From Rhodospirillaceae bacterium (lineage in GTDB: Bacteria > Pseudomonadota > Alphaproteobacteria > Thalassobaculales > Thalassobaculaceae), in the NCBI GenBank assembly GCA_018401495.1, contig JAGYJX010000028.1, forward strand, positions 1 through 35,868: a stretch of 35,868 bases of DNA, read 5' to 3'. The notes under the pieces were generated by a model, which saw nothing but the letters and a program-made list of their open reading frames with translations, was not told the DNA's origin and searched no databases. The position numbers and the translations under genes were made by a program. Position 1 is the first letter of the stretch. Each line of letters starts with the position of its first letter. Shown piece after piece: positions 16,407 to 26,135 of this stretch.

Positions 16407-17986
16407 ATGGCGAACATTACTGGCACGACCTCTAGCGAGCTGCTCACGGGCACCGCCAGCGCCGACGTGATCTCCGCGCTTGCCGGTGCAGACACCGTAA
16501 GCGCGCTTGATGGCGCGGATCTGATCTATGGTAACCAGGGTACGGACCTCATCTCTGCCGCAGCGGGCTCGGACACGGTGTTCGGTGGGCAGGATGCGGA
16601 CACGATCCTTGGTGATACCGGTCTCGACCTCATCTACGGCAACCTCGGCAACGACTCGCTGCTCGGTGGCGACGATGCCGACACTCTGTACGGCGGTCAG
16701 GGCAACGACACCCTGGACGGCGGCAACGGCAGCGACGTGCTGTTCGGCAACCTCGGCAACGACAACTTTGTCAAGGCGACCGGTGCCGCGACCATCTACG
16801 GCGGCGCTGGCAACGACACGGTCGGGATGACCGCGTCGACGGCTTCCGGCCTCGTCTACGGCAACGCCGGCAACGACGTCATCGTGACCGGCGGGGTGCC
16901 GACAGCATCTTCGGCGGCCAGGACAATGACCTCGTCTTCGCGGGCGATGCCGCTGACCTCGTCTACGGCAACCTCGGCAACGACACGCTCTCGGGCGGTA
17001 CCGGTGCTGACACGCTGTTCGGCGGTCAGGGCAACGACACGCTTGTCGGTGGCGACGGCAACGACGTTCTCTTCGGCAACAAGGGCAACGACTCCCTCGC
17101 CGCTGGCGATGGTGCCAACACCCTGTACGGTGGCGAGGGCAACGACAGCCTGCTCTCCGGTACCGGCGCGGACGTTCTGTCCGGCGGTGCGGGCGCTGAC
17201 AGCATCTGGGCGGGCGGCGGTGCCGACTCGGTCTTCGGTGCTGATGGCAACGACACGATCCTCGGCTACACCGGCGGTTCGGGCAGCTTCCTGATCTACG
17301 GCGGTACCGGCAACGACCTGGTCTCGTTCTCGTTCGGCACGCCGTCTTCGGCCATCCACGTCGTGTACGGCGGCGAGGGTGACGACAGCATCTCCGGTGC
17401 CGGCAACAACAACGACGCCTATCGCTTCTTCGGTGGCGCGGGCAACGACCTGATGACCGGCGGTACGAACGCCGACATCCTGTCGGGTGGTGACGGTGCC
17501 GACTCTCTGTCGGGTGCCGACGGTGCCGACACCCTGTTCGGTGGTGGCGGTGCGGACCGCTTGGTCGGCGGTACCGGCGTGGATCTGATGTACGGTGGTG
17601 ATGGCAACGACAGCTTGGTGGCCGCTGGCTCCCTCGGTGATCGTGACGTCATGTTCGGTGGCGACGGTGCCGACCGGTTCGTGTTCGGTGTCGTTGACAC
17701 CGGTGCGGGCCTGGCTTCGACGCAGCTGAGCGCGCAGTCGGTGAACGCGGTTGCCGACTTCGTCCGTGGCACTGACAAGATCCAGCTGCTGACTGGCATC
17801 TTCATCGCGTCGGGCGCCACTGCGGGCATCTCGAACAGCGCGACGTTCGCCGGCAACAACACCATCACCTACCAGTCCGATGGTGCCGACCTGATCGTCA
17901 GGCTGCAGGGCAACGCCAACAACTACCTGATCGTCAAGCTGACCGGTGTGTCGGCCGTCGACATCAACGACTTCGAGTTCCTCTGA
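16407..17986 (+). CDS. RTX (hemolysin-type calcium-binding) repeat protein, type I secretion substrate (one frame break)
   Basis: Corrected length about 526 residues. From near the N-terminus to about residue 420 it is nearly all nonapeptide RTX repeats of the GGxGxDxUx kind (GGQGNDTL, GGEGNDSL, GGDGADSL), which fold into a calcium-binding parallel beta-roll outside the cell. Repeats alternate with a YGN/FGN-x-GND variant. The last ~100 residues lack repeats and end DINDFEFL, an acidic/hydrophobic tail typical of uncleaved type I secretion signals. No enzymatic domain is visible. The frame breaks in a G run at 16891-16897 (one missing or two extra G). AGGAG at 16394-16398 precedes the ATG by eight bases. 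A structural, adhesin or S-layer-like role fits best; the exporter is encoded at 26136-29263. Confidence 0.88.
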
Positions 17987-18011
17987 TACTCGCAGTCGTC
18001 TAAATCCGGAG

Positions 18012-18046
18012 GAGGGGCGCTCATCGAGCGCCCCTCTTTCATTTCA
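18012..18046 (+). terminator. Rho-independent terminator after the RTX gene
   Basis: An 11-base-pair perfect stem (18012-18022 with 18026-18036) closes a three-base ATC loop and is followed by TTTCATTTC. It lies 25 bases after the RTX stop codon. It should end the RTX transcript and separate it from the downstream TPR gene. Confidence 0.88.
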
Positions 18047-18097
18047 CGACCCTGCATTCTTTGTCAGCTTTCCGTCGCCGAAGCTTCCTGGACGCCG

Positions 18098-20552
18098 ATG
18101 ACCCCGACACCGCAAGGCGCTCGACCCGATCCGCTCACCCAGGCGCGTTGCCTTGTCGATGCCGGTGCCCTTCCCGAGGCACGCCGCCTGGTTCGACGGG
18201 CGTTGACCATCGAGCCGTCGTCGGCCACCGGCCTGACGCTCGCCGGCCAGATCGCGATCCGTGACGCCTCGGTCCTCGACGCCGTCCGGCATTTCACCCG
18301 GGCCATCCGGGCTGCCGCGCCGCAGGATCCGCGCGCCCTCCTGAACCTGTCTCGGGTGCTCGAACTCGCTGGGCGCCCGGACGCCGCGATGCGGGCGGCC
18401 GCCGAGGCCGCCCTGCGGTTTCCCGACGACGAGCGCCCGCGCGGCCTGATCGCGCTCCTGAACATCACCGCCGACCGGATCGACGCCGCCGCCGAGGCGC
18501 TGCGACCGGGCGATGCCGATCGGCTCGACCCTGCGGCCGCCTTCAAGATCGGCAGCCGACTGCGCTTCGGACACGCGCCATCGCGACCTGGCGGTGGCGC
18601 TGCTGGCCAGGGCGGCGTCCGCACCCGGTCGCTTCCTGATCGAGGCGGTCCAGCTTCTGGCGTCGTCCGCCGCCCCCGAGGATCCCCGGGGAGCCGCGGC
18701 GGTTCGGCGCTGGTTGATCCTGGAGCCGGATTCCCTTCCCGCCATGGACACGGTCGTGCGCTGCCTGGCGGCCCGCCGCCTTCCGGTTCGCGAGGCCGCG
18801 TGGCTCTGGCAGTCCCACTGCGTCAACCCGGGGGACAGGGCCCGCCTAGCCCGCGCCGCCGCGCTCACCCACGACGTGCGGTGGCCAGCCCACGGCATTG
18901 CCGCCAACAAGCTGATGCTCGACGACGCCCCCGCGCGCGAGCGGGTTCGCTACGTGCTGCGCGTCTGCGAGCTGTTCGGCGCCGAGAAGAAACTCCTCAA
19001 GGACAAGCCGGAGGAGCGGCTGGCCGCCCGGGCCAAGGCGGTGGCCTGGGGGCGATCGCTGGTCGACGCCGAACCCGAAGATCCCCGGATATGGGACGTC
19101 GTCGTCGGCATGTTCAAGGAGGTCGAGGACTACGAGGAGACCGACCGCCTCTGGAACATCATCGTCCGCCGGTTCCCGTCTTTCGAAACCCTGCATTTCA
19201 ACCACGGCCTGTTCCTCGACGAACAGTCGCGCATTGACGAGGCGCTTCGAGCCTTCCGGCGCGCGCAGGTGCTGAAGCCGAACTACGCCAAGGCCAGCAA
19301 CCTGATGAGTCTGGTCGTCACCCACGCCCACCAGATCGACCCGGCGCTGAGGTATGTGAACTGGGCAATCGCCACCGACCCGAACTACCCCAATTCCTGG
19401 ATCAATTACGCGGCGTATCTCCGGTCGATCGGCCGCTACGCCGAGGCCATCAAGGTCTACGAGATCGGCCAGGAGAAGGCCAAGGCCGTCGACGACCGTG
19501 AACTCGCGGCAGGATGCGAGTTCAATTCGGGCATGTCGATGATCTCCATCGGCGAGTTGAAGACCGGATTCCACCGGATCGAAGCACGGTGGGCGACCCG
19601 CGACTTTCCGTCGCCGAAACGGCCTTTCCGGCTGCCGATCTGGCGCGGTCCTCAGGTGCATCCGCGCAGTCGGCTGCTGGTCTACATGGAGCAGGGTCTC
19701 GGCGACGAGATCATGCTGTCGTGGTATTTTCCTCTGCTGCGCCGGGACACCGCCCGGCTGCTGGTGGATTGCGACGAGCGCCTGGTCGAACTGTTCGCGC
19801 GGACCTACGACGGCGTCGAGTTTGTCCCGCGTTCGGCGGCCGGTCACGATCGCACGCGCGACCGCGACCTCGGCCACAAGACCCCGATGCTGCACGTGCC
19901 GCAGTACTACGTTCCCGAGGTCAAGTTCCTGATACGCGACAACTGGGACTGGGCAACCCGCCGGGGCGGCCGCTTCCCGTCCCGTCTGGCGATCGCACCC
20001 GACCGGCTGGAGCGCTGGGACCGCTGGCTCGCCGAGCGGTTTCCCGGCCGGACACGATTGTCGGTCTCCTGGCGGAGCCGCATGCGGAACCGCACCCGCG
20101 ACATGCAGTATGTGTCGATCGCCGAGCTCGCCGAGGCGATCCCGCCCGGAACCGTGGCGATCAACCTGCAGTACTCGTCCACCGACGAGGAAATCGACGA
20201 ACTGGCGGCCCTCGGACGGCGCCGCGGCTTCGAGGTGGTCACCCCCGACGGAGTCGACCTGACCAACGACCTCGAGGACATCCTGGCGCTGCTGCAGGTC
20301 AGCGACGCAGCGGTGACGCCGATGATCTCGCTCGCGTGGATGGCCGGTGCCGTCGGCTGCCCGGCCTATGTCTTCCGCAGTTCCCGGGAGGGCGCCATCT
20401 GGCAGCAGTTCGGGACCCCATTCGTCCCTTGGGGGCCGAGCCTGCGGCTGTTCTTCCGAGACCCATCGGAGGGTTGGAGCGCCACCGTGCGCGACCTGCG
20501 CGCCCGGCTGGAATGGTTCCTGTCCCAGCCCGACCGGCCGGCGCGGTGCTGA
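18098..20552 (+). CDS. Large TPR protein with GT-B-like C-terminal domain (one frame break)
   Basis: Corrected length about 817 residues. The N-terminal ~480 residues are alpha-helical repeats, several recognisable as TPRs (EALRAFRRAQVLKPNYAKAS, EAIKVYEIGQEKAKAVDD). The C-terminal domain has EQGLGDEIMLSWYFPLL from residue ~531, a LSVSWRSRMRNRTRD strand where the GT9/GT41-like fold has its nucleotide-binding entry, and a late TPMISLAWMAGAVGCPAYVF segment. One extra base near 18575-18584 breaks the frame; correction gives RHRDLAVALLARAAS. Located just downstream of the RTX terminator, it is a candidate protein O-glycosyltransferase for the RTX protein, which is inference. Confidence 0.8.
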
Positions 20553-20589
20553 TCCGTCGGCGCGACGTCCCGGGACAATCACGAGACGA

Positions 20590-20617
20590 TTGACGATTGC
20601 CGCGTCACGGGTATCAA
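20590..20617 (+). promoter_or_regulatory. Candidate sigma-70-like promoter for the Gfo/Idh operon
   Basis: TTGACG (20590-20595) and TATCAA (20612-20617) are separated by 16 bases, in the 90-base gap after the TPR stop. A strong AAGGAG (20631-20636) lies six bases before the ATG at 20643, so any transcript starting here would have a very short leader. Confidence 0.45.
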
Positions 20618-20642
20618 GACGCGAAACCTGAAGGAGCGTTCC

Positions 20643-21737
20643 ATGTCCGTGACGCGGCGTAAATGGCGGGTCGGTGTGCTCGGCTGCGGCCGGGTTTCCG
20701 CCCGCTACCGGGAGGTGCTTGGCCGGGAGCTGTCGGATCGGGTCGAGGTGGTCGCGGCGGCCGACCTGGATCCCGCCAAGGCGTCGGCGTTCGCCGAGGC
20801 GGTCGGCGGCAAGCCGGTGGGCGGCATTCCGCAGCTCATCGCCGAGCGGCCGGAACTGGTGTGCGTGCTGACCGAATCCGGCCACCACGCCGATCACGCC
20901 CTGCAGCTCATCGAGGCCGGCATCAACGTCCTGGTCGAGAAGCCGGTCGCCCTCAGGCCCGAGGACGCCGAGCGGGTGCGTGATGCCGCCGCCGCTCGCG
21001 GCGTGATGTGCGCGGTGGTGAAGCAGAACCGCTACAACCCGGCGATGCGCTTCGTGCGGCAGATGGTCGACGAGGAGCGGATCGGCCGACTGGTGACCGC
21101 CGGCATCCGGGTCCACTGGTGTCGCAAGCAGGACTACTACGACGATCCCTGGCACGGGCGATGGGCCATGGATGGCGGCGTCCTCGCCCAGCAGGCGATT
21201 CATCACCTGGACGCCCTGCAATGGCTTGGCGGCCCGATCGAGGCGGTGTGCGCCGCCGGCGCGGCGGTCCTCAACAATCTGGAGGCCGAGGACACCGCGA
21301 TCGGGCTGGTGCGCTTCAAGTCCGGCGCGCTCGGCACGATCGAGGCGACAACGTCGGCGCGCGACGCCGATTTCGAGGCCTCGATCCACCTGGTCGGCCA
21401 GGACGCCATGGCGAAGATCGGCGGCAGCGCGCTGAACCTGCTCGAATTCTGGCGTCCGGTCGAGCCGCGCCAGGGCGACGAGCGGGCGGCGGAAACCTTC
21501 AGCCAGCAGGTCCCGACGAGCTACGGCCTCGGTCACGGCCCGCTGCTCGGCGAGGTCCTGGACGCCCTGGAGAACGGCACCAGGCCGCCGGTCGACGTCG
21601 ATGAGGCGCTGACCTCGCTGCGGCTCGTTCACGCCCTGTACGCCAGCATGGAAACCGGCGGCTGGGTGCGGCTCGAGGATAAGCCGACATCGTCGCGACT
21701 CGGGATCCAGTCGAAGGGCGCAACGGCGGCCGAGTGA
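20643..21737 (+). CDS. Gfo/Idh/MocA-family oxidoreductase
   Basis: A 364-residue NAD(P)-dependent sugar dehydrogenase. The Rossmann entry is VGVLGCGRVSARY, the family Lys is in VEKPVAL, and the active-site segment WAMDGGVLAQQAIHHLD has the expected His-x2-Asp. The N-terminal layout resembles UDP-GlcNAc/UDP-GlcNAcA 3-dehydrogenases (WlbA/WbpB group), although specificity cannot be fixed by eye. It is intact, with a strong ribosome site. Its stop overlaps the next start (TGATG, 21735-21739). It would supply an oxidised, keto or amino-precursor sugar for the glycan. Confidence 0.9.
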   Translation: MSVTRRKWRVGVLGCGRVSARYREVLGRELSDRVEVVAAADLDPAKASAFAEAVGGKPVGGIPQLIAERPELVCVLTESGHHADHALQLIEAGINVLVEKPVALRPEDAERVRDAAAARGVMCAVVKQNRYNPAMRFVRQMVDEERIGRLVTAGIRVHWCRKQDYYDDPWHGRWAMDGGVLAQQAIHHLDALQWLGGPIEAVCAAGAAVLNNLEAEDTAIGLVRFKSGALGTIEATTSARDADFEASIHLVGQDAMAKIGGSALNLLEFWRPVEPRQGDERAAETFSQQVPTSYGLGHGPLLGEVLDALENGTRPPVDVDEALTSLRLVHALYASMETGGWVRLEDKPTSSRLGIQSKGATAAE

Positions 21738-23881
21738 TGACGGCCGAGTCGCCTCGCGGCCCGGATCCCGATCCGCTTGCCCTGCTGGCTTCGGCCCGGG
21801 CCGCCTGGGCGGCCGGGCGACGGGACGAGGCGGCGCGGCGCTGGCGGATGGCTGCGGCGGTGACGCCCGGCGACGCCGCGGCTTACGTCAACATCGCCGG
21901 CACCGCCGCACCCGCCTCCGCGGACACGGTATGGGTCGAGCGGGCCGCCGCCGCGATCGCGGTCGGCGACCCTCTGGTGGCGAGGAATCTCGGCGTGCTC
22001 GCGCAGGGCCGCGGCGAGCCTGAGCGCGCGGCGCGCTCGGTGCGGCGGTCGCTGATCCTCGCCCCCGATCGCGGGGCGACCCTGTCGGTGTTCGCGCGGC
22101 TGCCCACCGTTCGCCGGGGCGACGCGGCGCCGCTGAGGTGGAGCGTGCGGGCGGCGGTCTCGAATCCCTCGGTCGAGGCGGTTTGGCTGGACGTGCTGAC
22201 GCGTCTCTGCCGCGCCGGCCGCGACGCCGAGGCGTCGGCCCGGGCCGACGCCATCGCCATCCCGATGCCGTCGTGGTCCAGTGAACTCCTGGCGCTGGTG
22301 GCGGACCTCGGGCTTCGCACCGACCGTCTGCAGCGGTCGGCGGACGCCCTGGCGCTGTTGACCGAGCGCGCCCCGGATGACGTCACCTTCCGAACCCTGC
22401 GGGCGGTGCTGCTGCGCCGCCGCCGCGAGCTGCCGGCGGCGGTCCGCGAGGGCCGCCGGGCGGCGATCCTGAGGCCGGACCTGTTCGATTGCGTCGGCTC
22501 GGCGGCGACGGCGTTCGGGTTCAACGACCAGCACCCCGAGGCGGTGCGGCAGTTCAGGCGGTGCCTTCTCATCGACCCGGCGCGGCGGCTGGACATCCTG
22601 GAGAACTACGGCGGCTCCCTGGTGCACACCGGCGCGCTGCCGGCGGCGGCCCGGGTGCTGCGCGAGGCCCTGGTGCGCCAGCCCGAGCGGCCGGCCGGGT
22701 ACATGAACCTGAGCTCGATGCGCTTCCAGAGCGGCGATCTCGCCGCCGCCGTCCGGCTCGGAGAGTTCGCCCTATCTGGCGGAGCGGCGGCTGGCCGACG
22801 CCTGGTACAACTTGGGGTCGCTGCGGCGGCACCAGGGTCGACTGGACGAGGCCCGACGGCTCCTGGACGGCGCGATGGCGATCGAGGACCGGCCGTACTA
22901 TCGGTTCGTGCGGGCGATGCTGGAACTGGGCGACGGCGACCCGCAGGACGGCCTGCGGCGCTACGAGTCGCGCTGGGACGTCACCGGTTTCTCGTCGTCG
23001 CGACGCCTCGGCGCCGACCCGACCCTGAAACTGCCGGTGTGGCGGGGCGAGATCCGGCGCGACGCCACGCTCGCGGTCTGGGGAGAGCAGGGGGTCGGCG
23101 ACGAGATCTGGTTTGCCGGTTATCTGGACTGGGCGGTGCAGCGCGTCGGCGCGGTGGTGCTGGAGGTCGGTGTCAACCTGGTCGGCCTCATGCAGCGCTC
23201 GTTTCCCGGTGTGCGGGTGCTGGCCCGCGAACACCCGCATACCGAGGCGGCGCTGCAGGCGGCCGACCTGCAGGTCCCGATGGGCGGGATCCTGCTGCCG
23301 GCCGGCGCCTGGGCGAAACCGGCGCCGGTCGGGTACCTGTCGGACCGACGCCGCGCGCACCGCACGGCTGCGCGAGCGCTACACCGCCGGCCGCCCGGGT
23401 GCCCGGGTGATCGGCGTCTCCTGGCGCAGCGTCAAGCCGACCCGGCACCGGTCGTTCGAGATCGCCCTTGGCGGAATGGGGGCCGGTGTTCGGGCTCGAT
23501 GACGCGGTGTTCGTCTCGCTGCAGTACGGCGATGTCGCCGACGACGTCCGCCTGGTCCGGGAGCGGTTCGGGGTCGACCTGCTGGTCGACCCGGAGATCG
23601 ACGCCTACCGCGACCTCGACGCGCTGGCCAGCCAGGTGGCGGCGATGGACACGGTGGTCTCGATAGCCAACTCGACGGTGGCCCTGGCCCACGGTCTCGG
23701 CAAGAGAGTCCATGTGATCGCGCGCAACGTCCAGGATGACTGGCGTTACGCGCGCGGCGCCGAGACCAGTCGCTGGCTGCCGACCGCGCGCTGCGTCTGG
23801 CAGACCGACGGCCGCGACTGGGCGACCCCGATCGCGGCCCTGTCTAAGCGGCTGCGGAGCCGTCCGTCGACGACCGGCTAG
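21737..23881 (+). CDS. TPR protein with GT-B-like C-terminal domain (three frame breaks)
   Basis: Corrected length about 713 residues. Helical TPR-like repeats fill the first ~420 residues (RRDEAARRWRMAAAVTPGDA, EAVRQFRRCLLIDP, LADAWYNLGSLRRHQGRLDE). The C-terminal domain has EQGVGDEIWFAGYL from ~450, RVIGVSWRSVKPT, and DTVVSIANSTVALAHGLGK, as in the other TPR-glycosyltransferase-like proteins here. Breaks: CCC at 22770-22772, near 23344-23348, and CCC at 23465-23467, each fitting one extra C. The start used is ATG 21737, overlapping the oxidoreductase stop; GTG 21734 is possible. Likely a protein or glycan glycosyltransferase; substrate unknown. Confidence 0.75.
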
Positions 23882-23909
23882 GGTCTCGCCCCTGTCGTCC
23901 TTCGCGCAC

Positions 23910-23933
23910 CGCGGGCCGCCGGAGCGGCCCGCG
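23910..23933. terminator. GC-rich hairpin between convergent genes
   Basis: A perfect 10-base-pair stem (23910-23919 with 23924-23933) closes a CGGA loop. It sits between the TPR stop at 23881 and the UGM-like stop at 23941, which face each other. Neither strand has a following U tract, so it is a terminator-like or mRNA-end-stabilising structure rather than a classic terminator. Confidence 0.5.
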
Positions 23934-23940
23934 CGAGCGG

Positions 23941-25173
23941 TCAGGTCCGCGGCGATTCCGAGCCGCCGGGGACGATGTTGGCGTCGACCATCTTCTGGGT
24001 CAGCAGGTTCGGCGCCGACTGGTCGGCCCCGTAGACCGGGACCGGGTGCGAGAACCCACCCTGCTTCAGTTCCTCGGCCATCTTCATCGCCTGCCAGACG
24101 ATGTCGTCGATGTCGATGTACTTGTAGCTGCCGGCCCGTCCCATCGAGATCACGCCGTCCGGCATGGCGTCGAAATACTGGTAGGCGCGGGCGATCTCCT
24201 TCTTGATCGGCATCGGGTAGAGCTTGTTCTTGTGGCTGGGGATCTCGATGCCGAGGAGGGTCGAGGGCGACTGGTGCTGGGTGAACTTCTTGTACTCGAC
24301 GATCCGGGTGTACGGCTCGTCGCCGGCGTAATAGGTGAAGTAGGTCTTGTCCGGGAAGGCGTGCTCGACCGGCAGGATGATGGTCATGAACTCGCGGCCG
24401 ACATAGGGCAGCTCGCCGTAGGCGTAGTTCAGCAGCATGTCGGGCGAGACGGTGTTCACGATCAGGTCGAAGGCGTGCCAGTCGCCACCGATCTGCACCC
24501 GCTTGTTCGGGATGTCGAAGGCCTCGATCTCGGTGCCGAGCCGGACCGTGGTCTCGGCGGTCGCGACCTCGAAGTAGCGGTCGTAGCCGTCGGGCGCCAG
24601 CGGGTAGGCCGAGATCGCCGTGTCCCAGCCCTCGCGCGGGCCGTCCTTGATCGCCACGCCCTTCGGCGACCAGCCGAAATCGTCGAGCATGGCGTTGCTG
24701 GCGACCTGCCACATCTTGCGGGAGTACTTGTCGACCATCTTGCCGTACAGGGTCTTGCCGACCGACGCGATCCAGTACTCCTCGAAGTTCTTCGCCGCCG
24801 TCCAGCCGCGGATCTCCTGGGATTCGGCGATCTCGCGCTCGATCGCCTCGCGCTCCGGCATGCGCGGGATGTCGTCACGGTGGATCGGGAAGGTGTAGTA
24901 GTTGCGATCGGCCTCGACGTAGGTGATGAACTCGTGGTCGAGACGGCGCATCGGCACGATGGCGTTCAGGTAGTCGAACAACTCCTCCATCGGGGTCAGG
25001 AAGTGCCGCGGCCCGAAGGTGAACGGATGGCCGCCGCGCCAGTGGGTCTTGACGCCGCCACCGAGGAACGGCGCCCGCTCCACCAGCGTCACGTCCCAGC
25101 CACCGATCAGCTGGATCTGGTGGGCCGCGGCGCAGCCGGCGAAGCCGCCGCCGATGATCAATGCCTTCTTCAT
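23941..25173 (-). CDS. UDP-galactopyranose mutase-like flavoprotein
   Basis: A 410-residue protein of the UGM (GLF) fold. The FAD dinucleotide loop IIGGGFAGCAAA is at residues 6-17. GRAGSYKYIDIDDIVWQAMKM corresponds to the family GGRLGTYKYYDMD region that binds flavin and substrate. Canonical UGM has a YGPHIFHT motif; here it reads FGPRHFLT, so the flavin-contacting His is shifted or lost and the substrate may not be UDP-galactose. Two in-frame ATGs exist: 25173, with AAGGAG nine bases upstream, is preferred over 25179, which has only three. It lies 61 bases downstream of a GT8-like gene. If active it would supply a furanose or otherwise isomerised nucleotide sugar. Confidence 0.82.
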   Translation of the reverse strand: MKKALIIGGGFAGCAAAHQIQLIGGWDVTLVERAPFLGGGVKTHWRGGHPFTFGPRHFLTPMEELFDYLNAIVPMRRLDHEFITYVEADRNYYTFPIHRDDIPRMPEREAIEREIAESQEIRGWTAAKNFEEYWIASVGKTLYGKMVDKYSRKMWQVASNAMLDDFGWSPKGVAIKDGPREGWDTAISAYPLAPDGYDRYFEVATAETTVRLGTEIEAFDIPNKRVQIGGDWHAFDLIVNTVSPDMLLNYAYGELPYVGREFMTIILPVEHAFPDKTYFTYYAGDEPYTRIVEYKKFTQHQSPSTLLGIEIPSHKNKLYPMPIKKEIARAYQYFDAMPDGVISMGRAGSYKYIDIDDIVWQAMKMAEELKQGGFSHPVPVYGADQSAPNLLTQKMVDANIVPGGSESPRT

Positions 25174-25234
25174 CCGCATGGTCTCCTTGCCGGAACGTCG
25201 CGCAGCGCGGCCGGCGGTCGAGTTGCTCGTTCGG

Positions 25235-25951
25235 TCAGGCCGGTGTCGCGGCGTCCAGCGTCGCCCGCTCCGCCAGCCAGAGGTCGCCGTAATCCACGTC
25301 GCGCCAACTGTCGAACCACGGCCCGCCGCGGGTGAAGTGGACGGCCGCCGGAGCGCCGGCCGCCGGCCTCGGCATGCTGCCCTCAAGCCAGTTCCAGGTC
25401 GATGGCAGGGCGCCGATGGCGTCGTCCGGTGCCCACTGCATCCGGTGCAGGTAGGCGCCGGACTGGGTGTTCACGACCTGCGGCGTCAGGCTGCGCGCCG
25501 CCGGATGGCCGCAATTGAACAGCATGAGACTTGACCAGTTCTTGCGGGGGTAGCTGGTCTGGACGGCGCCGTCCATCTTGGTGGTCTCGGTCGGGCGATG
25601 GTCATGATGGACGCACATCACAGCCTTGCTGGAATCGGCGAGCGACAGCAGATCCGCGACGTCGGCCAGCCACAGAAAGTCGCAGTCGCAGAAGAGGGCC
25701 CACCCTTGATAGCCCGCCAGGTAGGGTGTAAGAAACCGCGTGTATGTGAACTCGGTGGACGCGAGCGGGTCTTTGGAACGCCAGTACAGTCCGCTGGTCC
25801 GCATTTCAGCCTGGACGATCGGTCGCACATCGACGGCGATCGACGACCGTCGGCGCAAGGACGCTTCGCAGACCCGAAAGGCGATCTCCTCCCGGCTGTC
25901 ATGGCCGACGAACACTCGAAACGGCGACCCGATCGGTTCAGCATTCGTCAT
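25235..25951 (-). CDS. GT8-like glycosyltransferase
   Basis: A 238-residue protein with a GT-A layout: an N-terminal VFVGHDSREEIAFRVCEASL strand-helix, a metal-binding DCDFLWL motif (DxD), a middle WSSLMLFNCGH segment and a C-terminal AVHFTRGGPWFDSW tail. This matches small bacterial GT8/LgtC-type retaining transferases, though it is short for the family. ATG 25949-25951 is chosen; the frame is open further upstream, but that part would run over the promoter and is poor protein. It is the first of two co-directional genes (the UGM-like gene follows), so it may use the furanose sugar made there. Confidence 0.78.
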   Translation of the reverse strand: MTNAEPIGSPFRVFVGHDSREEIAFRVCEASLRRRSSIAVDVRPIVQAEMRTSGLYWRSKDPLASTEFTYTRFLTPYLAGYQGWALFCDCDFLWLADVADLLSLADSSKAVMCVHHDHRPTETTKMDGAVQTSYPRKNWSSLMLFNCGHPAARSLTPQVVNTQSGAYLHRMQWAPDDAIGALPSTWNWLEGSMPRPAAGAPAAVHFTRGGPWFDSWRDVDYGDLWLAERATLDAATPA

Positions 25952-25986
25952 GATGAGTTCTCGTATTTCCGCGGCGCAGCGCGCGC

Positions 25987-26015
25987 CCGCTTTAGCGGAT
26001 CGCCGTCGGGCGGTC
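25987..26015 (-). promoter_or_regulatory. Candidate sigma-70-like promoter for the GT8/UGM pair
   Basis: Read on the minus strand, TTGACC (26015-26010) and TAAAGC (25992-25987) are separated by 17 bases and lie about 35 bases upstream of the ATG at 25951. It sits in the 184-base divergent gap shared with the secretion operon, for which I found no convincing promoter pair. Confidence 0.42.
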
Positions 26016-26135
26016 AAATCCCGCTCGCGGCCGGCGTGCCCGCTGGCGCCGAAGGGCGTATCATGGTTCCGGGGCGACGTTGACGGTCGCGCCGGAAGCC
26101 GCAGGCAGGTGCGCCGATGAACGAGCCGATTGACG

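Noticed and set aside
16430..17700. Regular short DNA repeats suggesting a CRISPR array or tandem satellite
   Set aside because: The periodicity follows codons of nonapeptide RTX repeats, units are not identical, and there are no unique spacers.
18846..21632. A 928-codon open frame on the minus strand
   Set aside because: It lies antisense across a TPR gene and the Gfo/Idh gene, both with clear family motifs. Its product is His/Arg/Asp-rich low-complexity sequence typical of antisense frames in GC-rich DNA.
26080..26108. TTGACG at 26080-26085 as a -35 element for the secretion operon
   Set aside because: No acceptable -10 sequence lies 16-18 bases downstream.
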